From Rhizobium sp. Root482 (lineage in GTDB: Bacteria; Pseudomonadota; Alphaproteobacteria; Rhizobiales; Rhizobiaceae): 64,000 bases of DNA. The notes under the pieces are model-generated. The model was not told the origin of the DNA and did no database searches. It saw only the letters and a program-made list of their open reading frames with translations. Numbering within the stretch: position 1 is the first letter of the stretch; each line of letters opens with the position of its first letter. The translations under genes were made by a program, and so were the position numbers. Location of the stretch: contig NZ_LMFA01000002.1 of NCBI RefSeq assembly GCF_001426565.1, forward strand, positions 62,001 through 126,000. Reading direction: 5' to 3'. Positions 36,937 through 45,210 of this stretch are shown here, one piece after another.

Positions 36937-37680
36937 TCAGCTGATATATCCAAGACGGATGGCCTTGGCGATCGCCTGGATTCGGTTGACCGAATCCAAC
37001 TTGGTCGTCGCGGCGCCCAGATAGGCGTTCACCGTATGCACCGACAGGCCCATCTTTTCAGCGATTTCCTCGCTGATATAGCCGTCGCCGGCCATTTGCA
37101 GGCAGCCGATCTCACGATCACTGAGCGATTCGGCCGGCAGCATGCGCCGCTCGTCGGCCGCGAGCAGATCCGTCATGATCTGGCAGCAGCGGCCATGCAG
37201 GTCGATGATGGTTTCGCTCGTCAGGTCCATATAGGTCCCGGTAAAAACGACATAGCCATTGCCTTGCGCGCCCAGCCGGACTGGAAAGGCGATGCCGGAG
37301 CAGGACAGCAGGCTTGCCGGGAGGCGATGGGTAAAGCGTCCGAAATCCGGCGTTTCGGCGATCTGCCGTTCGCCCATGCCGTTCCACAGGACCGGCAGCA
37401 ACGACGTGTCCAGATGCGCGAGCATCTCCGCGCCATAGGCCGCCGTCAGCTCGCTTGCGGCGGTCTCGGTGGCAGCGCCCCAGCTGTCGAGAACGCAGAT
37501 CAGCTTTCGCGAGGCGGGCAGGCCGGTGCCGCTCATCCGAAGGACCGCAAAATTCTTCGCGTTGACCTGCTTCTGCATGCTCTGCAGCCGGGCCACGAGC
37601 GTTGCGGCCCGCGACGCACGCGCTTGCAGCCTTGTGCCCTTGCCATCGTCGGCGGTGCGCGTATTCGGGATGAAATTCAT
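36937..37680 (-). CDS. visR: VisR, LuxR-type master regulator of motility
   Basis: 247 aa from the ATG at 37680 (MNFIPNTRTADDGKGTRLQA); further upstream frames overlap visN. Residues about 25-170 are a ligand-binding-like domain. Residues about 180-245 are a LuxR helix-turn-helix (LSDREIGCLQMAGDGYISEE, then IAEKMGLSVHTVNAYLGAAT). In S. meliloti VisN and VisR act as a heterodimer at the top of the flagellar cascade and switch on rem. It starts 10 bp after visN. Confidence 0.93.
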   Translation of the reverse strand: MNFIPNTRTADDGKGTRLQARASRAATLVARLQSMQKQVNAKNFAVLRMSGTGLPASRKLICVLDSWGAATETAASELTAAYGAEMLAHLDTSLLPVLWNGMGERQIAETPDFGRFTHRLPASLLSCSGIAFPVRLGAQGNGYVVFTGTYMDLTSETIIDLHGRCCQIMTDLLAADERRMLPAESLSDREIGCLQMAGDGYISEEIAEKMGLSVHTVNAYLGAATTKLDSVNRIQAIAKAIRLGYIS

Positions 37681-37690
37681 ATCCGGGTCC

Positions 37691-38431
37691 CTATACGAGA
37701 TTGTTGCGCACCGCATAGGCAATTGCCTCGGAGCGGGTCTTTGTCGCCGTCTTGCGCATCACGCTGGTGATGTAATTGTTGATGGTGTTGCGGGAAATTC
37801 CCAGAATCACCGCGATCTCGTCGCTGGTCTTGCCCTCGGAAATCCAGAAGAGGCATTCAAGCTCGCGTTCGGTCAGATCGAAATCCCGGTCGGTGCGAAC
37901 AGTGCGATCGCCGGTAAAGCTTGCGAAATAGCCGGTCAGCAGGCCGACGTCGCGCAGGCTGTCCTGCGAAAGAATGATGTCCTCGGGAAAAAGCAGCATC
38001 AGCGCCAGTCGTGCCCGCCCGACATTAAAGGTGATGGCGCAGTATTCGCGGCTCGTGCCCCGGGCGACGTCGATATCGTCCGGCAAGCTCAGGAATACCG
38101 GCTGCATCACGGAGAGGCATTTTTCCATCTCGTTGGTCTTGGCGTGGAGCTGCGACATCACCTTGCCGAGGCGCCTTACGACATCGAAAGGCCAGTTCGA
38201 ACAGACGACGAAATCCAGGCCGTCATCCTGCGACAGGTCATAGCGCGCCAAGAGATGATGAGTGGCTCCGACATAATCGGTCAGCGCGGCAAGCCCCTTG
38301 GCAAGATTGCCTCGCTCGGCGAACTCTCCAAGCTTACGGATGAGCTGTTCCTTGACGAGTGCCCGTCCGGCGCCACGTGCAGTGGTAACCGGCGCCGGCC
38401 AGGCCGCAATCTCTGTTTGCAGAGCATCCAT
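37691..38431 (-). CDS. visN: VisN, LuxR-type master regulator of motility
   Basis: 246 aa from the ATG at 38431 (MDALQTEIAAWPAPVTTARG). The N-terminal domain (about 25-170) resembles autoinducer-type sensor domains of LuxR proteins, but the ligand is unknown. The C-terminal helix-turn-helix reads LTERELECLFWISEGKTSDE, then IAVILGISRNTINNYITSVM. It forms an operon with visR. Its long upstream region (38432-39302) is AT-rich and contains a terminator-like hairpin. Confidence 0.93.
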   Translation of the reverse strand: MDALQTEIAAWPAPVTTARGAGRALVKEQLIRKLGEFAERGNLAKGLAALTDYVGATHHLLARYDLSQDDGLDFVVCSNWPFDVVRRLGKVMSQLHAKTNEMEKCLSVMQPVFLSLPDDIDVARGTSREYCAITFNVGRARLALMLLFPEDIILSQDSLRDVGLLTGYFASFTGDRTVRTDRDFDLTERELECLFWISEGKTSDEIAVILGISRNTINNYITSVMRKTATKTRSEAIAYAVRNNLV

Positions 38432-39302
38432 GACTTTACCCCCGTGACGGATTCGTCCGTGCCCACTCAAGCGCCTTGCCTGCCGCCTCCGGCAATTGTG
38501 TCGAGGCTTTTCCGCCTTGCCTCGCACAGCGCAAATGGGAACGCGAATCACTCCATAAAATGTACATCGCACCCTGCGAAAAACTACCGCCCTCTTCTCG
38601 GGATTTACTTTTGCGTCTTTCCGTGAGTCGATTCGACACGGCGGCGCGGATCATCGCGTTAAAGAGGCTGCCGGTCTGAGGCTCGAATTCTCAACCCTCT
38701 GAATAGTAATATAAATTTTTCAAAAGCCACGGCCGGGTTGTGCCTTTTTTGATGCAATTTCCGCCTTCGGCACGCTGAAAAGCCGCAAAAATCGGGCCGC
38801 AAATCACCAAATTTGGCCCAATATCGCGATTGTCAAGAATCCATTTTTTTATTTGTCTTTTCGGATGTTGCCAAATTGCAGCAGCATCATTTGCCCTGTT
38901 GCTTGATTGCGCTATGAAGGAATCGCCAGGAAGTCGCAACTATTGTTTCTGTATTACGCCATCAGACATGAATCACTGCGGATCAGGCGATTCAATACTC
39001 TTGCGCGGAACCGCAACAGGCGAGATGAACGGCCCTCGCCTCAGGAAAAGATTAACGATTTGTTAAATATAATGAATCCGTACGCCAGCGATTAGCCCCG
39101 TCACGGGATCATGATTCTTTCCGCCGTGCCGACAGGGACAGGCAATACAGGAAATCCGGCGATATCTATTTCAACCGCGGCAGATGCGAGCAGCTTCAGG
39201 CACACCCGCCGCCGCCTGCAAGCGATGCCGTCAATCGGCCCGCCAGTCTGTGCGGCGGCAATTTCAGGTTGACCTGCTTCTTCCGAGGAGCCGAAACGAA
39301 AA
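38432..39302. promoter_or_regulatory. Long AT-rich region upstream of visN
   Basis: 870 bp without a supportable protein gene. The stretch 38690-39090 is clearly richer in A/T than the rest of the window. It contains the hairpin at 38794-38819 and, on the minus strand, TTCCGCGCAAG at 39010-39000, which resembles the flagellar element but lacks the TA step after 10 bases. It must hold the visNR promoter and could encode a small RNA. Confidence 0.5.
38794..38819 (-). terminator. Terminator-like hairpin upstream of visN
   Basis: GGGCC-gc-AAAT (38794-38804) pairs with ATTTGGCCC (38811-38819) around CACCAA, with a two-base bulge. On the minus strand it is followed directly by GATTTTTG. It sits about 360 bp before visN and nearly 500 bp after the fliF terminator, so it may end a small RNA or act as an attenuator in the visNR leader. 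Confidence 0.45.
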
Positions 39303-39321
39303 ACCCGCCGGAAGGGCGGGT
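39303..39321 (-). terminator. Rho-independent terminator after fliF
   Basis: ACCCGCC (39303-39309) and GGCGGGT (39315-39321) with a 5-base loop. On the minus strand it is followed by TTTTCGTTTCG. It lies 34 bp beyond the fliF stop. Confidence 0.85.
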
Positions 39322-39354
39322 CTCGTCGGTGCGTTGTCGGTGGGGCGAGAACCT

Positions 39355-41040
39355 TTATGCGGCTTTTTCGACGGCCCATTTTCGCAGGATTTTGGCAGCG
39401 CGTTCCTCGCTGATCTCGACCATGCGGCCGAGCCTGCGCTCCGGGCCTTCCTTGACCCGGCGGTTGAAGGCACCATCGCCATCCTCTCCCAGGCTGAGCA
39501 GGTCGTCGGTGCTGTCGAAGCCGAAGTCGGAACCGAAGCCCTCCATGAGCGCGCCGCCTGCCCCGCCCGTGCCGGCCGGCGAGAAGTCCGGCAGTTCCAG
39601 GCCGGCCACCTCGTTTTCGGCCAGTGCCGCTCCGCCGCCCACGCCCATCGAGCGAGCCAGCGGACGAAGCCCCATCCACACCACCAGGAAAGCCACGGCA
39701 ACGAAGGCAAGTGCGTTGATGATGCCGCCAAGATTGCGCGTCAAGGTTTCCATGACGCTGGGGCCGAGAACGGGCTCGTTGAGCAGTTCGGTATCGATGA
39801 AATCCATCGCCGTCAGCGTGATGATATCGCCGCGCGCCGGATCAAGGCCGACGGCCGAAGCGACGATCTTCTGCATGTCGGCGATATAGGCGTCGATCTT
39901 CGCCTGGTCGGCACCCTCGCCCACCATGGCGGCAACCCGGCCGCGATTGACGACGACGGCGACCGACAGTTTTTCGAGCGTATAGCCGTTCTTAACGGTC
40001 GCAACAGTCTTCGAGTTGATCTCGTAGTTGGTCTGCTCTTCCTTCTTCTCGGCCTGGTCGTTCGACTGGGGGCCGGTGGCGCCGCCCTGCGGGGCAGCCT
40101 GGGGAACGTTCTGCTGCACGGTGGCAGCATTGTCGGGCTGCTGCTGGCTGGACTTCTGCTCTTCCTTGATGACCCGCGTCGAACGCTCGACGCGCGATTC
40201 CGGATCGAACACCGTTTCCTGGATCTGCCGCGTGTCGGTGTTCAGCTTGGCGGTGACGCTGGAGCGGAAATTGTCCATGCCGAGGAAGGGCGCGAGCGCC
40301 TTGTCGATATTGCTTTCGATTTCCTTCTGGACGTTCTGGATGATCCCCAGCGACTGGTTCATCGCGCTGTTGGCGGGATCATCGCCGGTCGCCAGCAACT
40401 GGCCGGCCGAATCGAGAATTGTCACATCGTCGATGTTGAGGCCCGGAACGGACGAAGCCACCAGATGGCGGATGGATGCCGCGGCATTGCGGCCGATATT
40501 GGCGCTGGCCCGGATCATCACCGAAGCCGTCGGATTCTGTTCCGCTTTCCGGAAACTGCCGCGATCGGCCATGACGATATGGACGCGAGCGGCCGAGATG
40601 CCCGAAATCTGCTGGATGGTACGGGCAATTTCTCCTTCGAGCGCGCGCACTCTCGTCACTTCCTGCATGAACGAGGTCAGGCCAAGCGAACCGACATTGT
40701 CGAAGAGCTCGTAACCGGCATTGGCGCTGTTGGGCAGGCCGCGCTCGGCGAGATAAAGCCGGGACTTGCCGGTCATGCCCACGGGCACCTGAAGGCTCGT
40801 GCCATCGGCGCCGACTTGGAAATCCATATTGGCTTCGGCGAGCGCGACACTGACCTGGTTGAGGTCGCTGGCGTCCAGCCCGACGTAAAGCGTTTCATAG
40901 GAAGGTTTGTTGACATAGAGCCCGGCACCGAGAACGAGCGCGACCGCGACCACTCCCACCGAAATCAGCGCGATGAGCTTGCCTTGTCCGAGATTGGCCA
41001 GATTCTTCGTGACCGTCGAAAGTTGATCCAACAGATTCAT
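39355..41040 (-). CDS. fliF: Flagellar MS-ring protein FliF
   Basis: 561 aa. The N-terminal membrane helix (about 20-45; ALISVGVVAVALVLGAGLYV) is followed by the ring-building motifs in the periplasm (YETLYVGLDASDLNQVSVAL; EGEIARTIQQISGISAARVH). A disordered acidic/Gln-rich region (about 300-345) precedes the second membrane helix (about 435-455; IINALAFVAVAFLVVWMGLR), and the C-terminal FliG-binding tail ends KILRKWAVEKAA. It is monocistronic here, with its own candidate promoter element and a strong terminator. Confidence 0.97.
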   Translation of the reverse strand: MNLLDQLSTVTKNLANLGQGKLIALISVGVVAVALVLGAGLYVNKPSYETLYVGLDASDLNQVSVALAEANMDFQVGADGTSLQVPVGMTGKSRLYLAERGLPNSANAGYELFDNVGSLGLTSFMQEVTRVRALEGEIARTIQQISGISAARVHIVMADRGSFRKAEQNPTASVMIRASANIGRNAAASIRHLVASSVPGLNIDDVTILDSAGQLLATGDDPANSAMNQSLGIIQNVQKEIESNIDKALAPFLGMDNFRSSVTAKLNTDTRQIQETVFDPESRVERSTRVIKEEQKSSQQQPDNAATVQQNVPQAAPQGGATGPQSNDQAEKKEEQTNYEINSKTVATVKNGYTLEKLSVAVVVNRGRVAAMVGEGADQAKIDAYIADMQKIVASAVGLDPARGDIITLTAMDFIDTELLNEPVLGPSVMETLTRNLGGIINALAFVAVAFLVVWMGLRPLARSMGVGGGAALAENEVAGLELPDFSPAGTGGAGGALMEGFGSDFGFDSTDDLLSLGEDGDGAFNRRVKEGPERRLGRMVEISEERAAKILRKWAVEKAA

Positions 41041-41193
41041 TCTGTTTCCGCACCCAGTGGCGCATGTTCATTCAGGCAACATCGCCTGGAAGAACAAACA
41101 TGCGCAGATCCAAACATCAGGTTTTCTGGATCGATCCGACGCATGTGGCTTCGTCAAAAATCACGCGCAAATCTACCAGTCCCGATTGACACC

Positions 41194-41216
41194 GTAGAGG
41201 CTGAAACTTGCGCGAA
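41194..41216 (-). promoter_or_regulatory. Candidate Rem-type flagellar promoter element before fliF
   Basis: Minus strand TTCGCGCAAG at 41216-41207, 10-base spacer beginning TTTC, TAC at 41196-41194, 154 bp before the fliF start. It is preceded by TTCAAGACAAG, nearly the same as at flgE. The rest of 41041-41350 holds no gene apart from the che terminator. Confidence 0.6.
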
Positions 41217-41286
41217 CTTGTCTTGAAAGGCCGCCTCCATCGCAGGAACCGGCAGCGTCCGGTTCTGATCGGGTGCCAAAATGCAT

Positions 41287-41318
41287 CCGCCGCCTCACGA
41301 CATTGTCGAGGGCGGCGG
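41287..41318 (-). terminator. Hairpin ending the che operon
   Basis: CCGCCGCC (41287-41294) pairs with GGCGGCGG (41311-41318); an inner CGAC/GTCG stem extends the hairpin. It starts 33 bp beyond the cheT stop and is followed on the minus strand by ATGCATTTTGG. Confidence 0.6.
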
Positions 41319-41350
41319 CGAGATCGGGAGAATCGGATGGAACGTGACGG

Positions 41351-41743
41351 CTAGAAAGCCTCGAAATCTCCGGCCTCTTCGGTCAGCGGCTGCGAATGGC
41401 CATGACGCAGCATTCCGTTGCCGAGCGATGTCTTCATGTCGGCAAGCTTGACCAGATTGAGGGCGGTCGTGACATCCACCAGCCAGGATTGCGGAATGGT
41501 GGCGGTGACCGTATCGATGAATTCGGCGAGGCCGCGCGTTTTTTGCACGGCAAGATCGATCCCCTGCAGAACCTTGATGCGATCGGCCGATTCCAGAAGC
41601 GCTTCGCCATGCATGTCGTTCAGCATGGGTTCGATCCGTTCGATCAGATAGGCCACGTCATAGAGTTCCGAGACGATGCGCATCATCACGTCCGGCAGCG
41701 CTTCATCGATGTGAGGCATGTGGCTTTTCAGTTCGGTCAACAT
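41351..41743 (-). CDS. cheT: CheT, small chemotaxis-operon protein
   Basis: 130 aa, helical, soluble. It begins MLTELKSHMPHIDEALPDVM and contains VAYLIERIEPMLNDMHGEAL; the tail is LRHGHSQPLTEEAGDFEAF. It occupies the last place in the che operon, as cheT does in S. meliloti, where its loss affects chemotaxis. The fold resembles CheZ-type helical proteins only loosely. Position and size support the name; the biochemical role is not clear from the sequence. Confidence 0.75.
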   Translation of the reverse strand: MLTELKSHMPHIDEALPDVMMRIVSELYDVAYLIERIEPMLNDMHGEALLESADRIKVLQGIDLAVQKTRGLAEFIDTVTATIPQSWLVDVTTALNLVKLADMKTSLGNGMLRHGHSQPLTEEAGDFEAF

Positions 41744-41839
41744 TACTCATCCTCACGCTGTCAATCATTGCCGTTCCCCGCCGAACGGCCAACTCTAAAA
41801 AATTCCGTCAGAGCGGCAACGGCCACAGGCCGGCAGCCG

Positions 41840-42394
41840 CTAGAAAAACTCGATCGCATTTTCCACTGGCTTGGGCACAGGCCGCGGGCGCTGTTCTTGG
41901 GCCACCGCCTTTTGCGCCTCGACGCCGGTCAGTGCATATTGCCGGGCGCGGCCGCTCAGGGGCCAGTATTCGAGCTTGCGGCCATGATCGCCGCCGGTGC
42001 TTTCACCCACGATCTGGATGCCCTCGTCCATGAGGAACTGCCGCGCGAACAGCGCATTCTGCTCGCCGACATTTGAAAATCGCGCGATCGTCTTCGCACC
42101 ACCGAAAATCTTCGCCTCCAGCCGCTCGCGGCGCGCGCCCTTCTTGAGGAGCCCGTTGATCAGCAATTCCATCAGATGCACGCCATAACGCGTTGCGTCG
42201 CCACCCGAGGAAAGCGCATCCGCCGAACCCGGCAGCAGGAAATGGTTCATGCCACCTACGCCTGCGAGCGGATCACGCAGGCAGGCGGCGACGCAGGAGC
42301 CGAGAATGGTCGAGAGAACGACCTCCGGATCGCTGACGACCTTCCATTCCCCCTGAATGACATGCACGCGTTTGGACGCAGTCTCATTGATCAT
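41840..42394 (-). CDS. cheD: Chemoreceptor glutamine deamidase CheD
   Basis: 184 aa. The catalytic motif [20 protein letters not shown] holds the Cys, and [18 protein letters not shown] the His, of the CheD deamidase. [20 protein letters not shown] and [20 protein letters not shown] are also conserved. It deamidates receptor Gln residues and binds CheC-type partners in other bacteria. Overlaps the cheY2 stop by four bases. Confidence 0.94.
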   Translation of the reverse strand: MINETASKRVHVIQGEWKVVSDPEVVLSTILGSCVAACLRDPLAGVGGMNHFLLPGSADALSSGGDATRYGVHLMELLINGLLKKGARRERLEAKIFGGAKTIARFSNVGEQNALFARQFLMDEGIQIVGESTGGDHGRKLEYWPLSGRARQYALTGVEAQKAVAQEQRPRPVPKPVENAIEFF

Positions 42395-42780
42395 TTCAAT
42401 GCCCCGAACACGGCCTCAATCGCAGCCTTCATTTTTTCGATGGTGAAGGGCTTGGCCAGCACATTGTTGGCGCCAAGGGCGGCCGCCTTCGTCACCAGCG
42501 CGCGATCGCCCTGCGCCGTCAGCATGATGAAGGCCGCCTTTTTCGTGGCCGGATTGCTGCGCACGGCCTGAAGCAGGCCAAGACCATCCATCTTCGGCAT
42601 GTTGAAGTCGGAAATAACCAGATGATGCGGTTGCTGGGCCATGATCTTGGCACCCTGTTCGCCATCGCCGGCGACAGTGATCTGCTTGAAGCCGAGCTGT
42701 TGCAGCGCATCGCCCAGAAGCAAACGGCTGGTGACCTGATCATCGACGATCAAGACTTTGATTTTTTCCGCTAGGGACAT
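42391..42780 (-). CDS. cheY2: Response regulator CheY2 (motor-binding)
   Basis: 129 aa single receiver domain. [20 protein letters not shown] holds the acidic pair, [20 protein letters not shown] the phosphoacceptor Asp, FIMLTAQGD the switch Thr and VLAKPF the conserved Lys. In S. meliloti CheY2-P is the main output that slows the motor. Assignment as CheY2 rather than CheY1 follows its place between cheB and cheD. Stop/start overlap TAATG with cheB. Confidence 0.93.
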   Translation of the reverse strand: MSLAEKIKVLIVDDQVTSRLLLGDALQQLGFKQITVAGDGEQGAKIMAQQPHHLVISDFNMPKMDGLGLLQAVRSNPATKKAAFIMLTAQGDRALVTKAAALGANNVLAKPFTIEKMKAAIEAVFGALK

Positions 42781-43835
42781 TATTCGATTCCTTCTCTTCG
42801 GGCGGTGGTGCTTTTCAATACTTCTTCCCCGATTGAGCTGAGGGGCAGTTGGGTTTCGACGGCGCCCATTTCATGGGCAACCCTCGGCATTCCATACACG
42901 ACGCAGGTTTTTTCATTCTGACCGAATGTGCGGGCACCCGCGCGGCGCATTTTCAAGAGCCCGGCGGCGCCGTCGCGGCCCATTCCGGTAAGGATCACGC
43001 CCACGGCGTTACGGCCGGCGAGTTCGGCCACCGAATCGAACAGCATGTCGACCGACGGGCGATGGCCATTGACCGGCTCGCGGTCGAGCAGCCGGCAACT
43101 GGGCGAGGAGGGATTGACGACCTGAAGGTGGCGGTCGCCACCGGGCGCCAGGTAAATCTTGCCCACTTCCAGCCTGGCACCGTCGGTCGCTTCGGCTACG
43201 GTCGGCGCGCACAAGCGGTTCAGTCGCTCGGCAAAGCTCTTCGTGAACGTATGCGGCATGTGCTGGGTAATCACCGTCGGCGGGCAATTGGCCGGAAATT
43301 TCTGCAGTACCGTGATCAACGCCTCGACGCCGCCGGTGGAAGAGCCGATCGCGATGATCTTCTTTCCCGCCCGGTAATCGGAGACCGTATTGACATTGGC
43401 GACAGGGGAAGCGGCCACCTTGTTGCCGGTGATGATGTATTTGCGCTGCGAGCGGGCAGCGGCCTTCACCTTTTCCGCGAGATCCGCGAACGGGCTCAGG
43501 TCGCCGGGGAGCGGCTTTCCAACGCAATCGAACGCACCGATTTCCAGAGCCGCGATCGTCGCTTCGGCGCCCTTGTGCGTCAAGGTCGAAACCATGATCA
43601 CCGGCATCGGACGCAGCCGCATGATCTTTTCCAGGAATTCCAGCCCGTTCATATTGGGCATCTCGATGTCGAGCGTGATGACGTCGGGATCGAGATCCTT
43701 GATGGCCTGGCGCGCCTGCATCGCATCGGCCGCCTGGCCGATGACCTCGACGTCCGGATCGCTGCTGAGAACGGCCGTGATCAAGCCGCGCATGGTGGCG
43801 GAATCATCGACGACGAGAACGCGGGCGGCTGTCAT
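42780..43835 (-). CDS. cheB: Chemoreceptor methylesterase CheB
   Basis: 351 aa from the ATG at 43835, which overlaps the cheR stop (ATGA); upstream in-frame starts lie inside cheR. The receiver domain (1-120) has [20 protein letters not shown] and [20 protein letters not shown]. The methylesterase domain (about 160-345) carries the triad [13 protein letters not shown] (Ser), [16 protein letters not shown] (His) and [14 protein letters not shown] (Asp). It removes methyl groups from receptors for adaptation. Confidence 0.96.
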   Translation of the reverse strand: MTAARVLVVDDSATMRGLITAVLSSDPDVEVIGQAADAMQARQAIKDLDPDVITLDIEMPNMNGLEFLEKIMRLRPMPVIMVSTLTHKGAEATIAALEIGAFDCVGKPLPGDLSPFADLAEKVKAAARSQRKYIITGNKVAASPVANVNTVSDYRAGKKIIAIGSSTGGVEALITVLQKFPANCPPTVITQHMPHTFTKSFAERLNRLCAPTVAEATDGARLEVGKIYLAPGGDRHLQVVNPSSPSCRLLDREPVNGHRPSVDMLFDSVAELAGRNAVGVILTGMGRDGAAGLLKMRRAGARTFGQNEKTCVVYGMPRVAHEMGAVETQLPLSSIGEEVLKSTTARREGIE

Positions 43836-44740
43836 GAACGCGCCCCCTGCGACCGGCCGGCATGGCGGTAGGTGGTGATGCCGATATTGTCGAAGACGGA
43901 TTTCGCTTCGCCCGATACCCGCTCTGAATGGCCGATATAGAGATGTCCTTTCGGCGTGAGCATGCCGGCAAAGCGCGACCAGATCTTCATCTGCGTCTGC
44001 TCGTCGAAATAGATGACGACGTTGCGGCAGAAGATCACGTCGAACTGCCCCTTGAACGGCCATTGCGCCATCAGGTTCAATTCGTTGAAGGTGATCAGCC
44101 GCTTGACCCGATCGTCGATCTGCCACTTCTGGCGCCCGTTGACATCGACCTCGGAAAACCACTGCTTGCGCATGGCCGGGCTCACGGTTTCCAGCGCGGT
44201 GGCATCATAGGCGCCGGCACGGGCCAGAGCCAGAATCTTCGGATCGATATCGGTCGCCAGGATGCGGAAATCATAGTCGGCGACATTCGGCATCATCGAA
44301 AGAACCGTCAGCGCGATCGAATAGGGCTCCTGGCCATCCGAACAGGCCGCCGACCAGATGCGCACCCGCCCGCCATTCCTGGCGCGTGCCAAAAGTTCGG
44401 GCAGGACGTCGGACTTCAAATGTTCGAAATGATGGTTCTCACGGAAGAAGCGCGTGAAATTCGTGGTGAGATGGGAAAGCATGTCACGGCGCTCGGCGGC
44501 ACCGGCCGGCGAGGACACCAGCTGGCAATATTCGCGAAAGCCGCTCAGGCCGAGATTGCGGATATGTTTGGAAAGCCGCGAATAGACCAGCGAAGCCTTC
44601 GTTTCATTGAGGTAGATGCCCGCATCGGCATAGATCATCGCAGCGATCTCGGTGAGGTCGCGGCGTTTCAACGGATATTCTCCGCTCGCCAGACACTCAT
44701 CCGGGGACAGCTTGCTGTCAAAGGCGGCCGGCATGCTCAT
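43832..44740 (-). CDS. cheR: Chemoreceptor methyltransferase CheR
   Basis: 302 aa. The N-terminal helical domain has [20 protein letters not shown], then [19 protein letters not shown]. The SAM-binding domain contains [40 protein letters not shown] and [20 protein letters not shown], all typical of CheR. It methylates receptor glutamates. Overlaps cheW and cheB by four bases each. Confidence 0.96.
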   Translation of the reverse strand: MSMPAAFDSKLSPDECLASGEYPLKRRDLTEIAAMIYADAGIYLNETKASLVYSRLSKHIRNLGLSGFREYCQLVSSPAGAAERRDMLSHLTTNFTRFFRENHHFEHLKSDVLPELLARARNGGRVRIWSAACSDGQEPYSIALTVLSMMPNVADYDFRILATDIDPKILALARAGAYDATALETVSPAMRKQWFSEVDVNGRQKWQIDDRVKRLITFNELNLMAQWPFKGQFDVIFCRNVVIYFDEQTQMKIWSRFAGMLTPKGHLYIGHSERVSGEAKSVFDNIGITTYRHAGRSQGARS

Positions 44741-45204
44741 GCAGCTTCACTTTCGGAATGAGGAAAAACGGCGTCCAGCTCGATCAGGCAGATCATCCGC
44801 CCCTCGATCGCGAGGATGCCGCGGGCAAATGTCCGCTCGAATTCGGACGTCATGTCCGGTGTCGGTTGAATATCGTCATCGCTGATCGTCAGGATGTCGG
44901 AAACGGCCTCTACCAGAAGGCCGACGACCCGCTCCCCGACCTGGGTGACGATGATGACATGGCGTACCGTCGGCTCCGCGGCCCTCATGCCGAGGCGTGC
45001 CGACAGGTCGATGATCGGCAGGACGGCGCCGCGTAGATTGATGACGCCCAGCACATATTGCGGCGCGTGCGGCATCGGCGTGGCGGGCGTCCAGCCGCGA
45101 ATTTCCCGCACGGACATGACGTTGACGCAGAACTCCTGGTTGCCAATCCGGAACGCGATGAGCTCGCGCGCGCCGTTCGGCAGATTTTTTGCGTGAACCG
45201 TCAT
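44737..45204 (-). CDS. cheW: Chemotaxis coupling protein CheW
   Basis: 155 aa single CheW/SH3-like domain: [40 protein letters not shown] and [20 protein letters not shown]. It bridges receptors and CheA. It lies 6 bp after cheA. Confidence 0.95.
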   Translation of the reverse strand: MTVHAKNLPNGARELIAFRIGNQEFCVNVMSVREIRGWTPATPMPHAPQYVLGVINLRGAVLPIIDLSARLGMRAAEPTVRHVIIVTQVGERVVGLLVEAVSDILTISDDDIQPTPDMTSEFERTFARGILAIEGRMICLIELDAVFPHSESEAA

Positions 45205-45210
45205 GACGTC

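Noticed and set aside
38830-39095. Small plus-strand frames in the visN upstream region
   Set aside because: No ribosome site, odd Cys-rich composition and no family; the region is better seen as regulatory.
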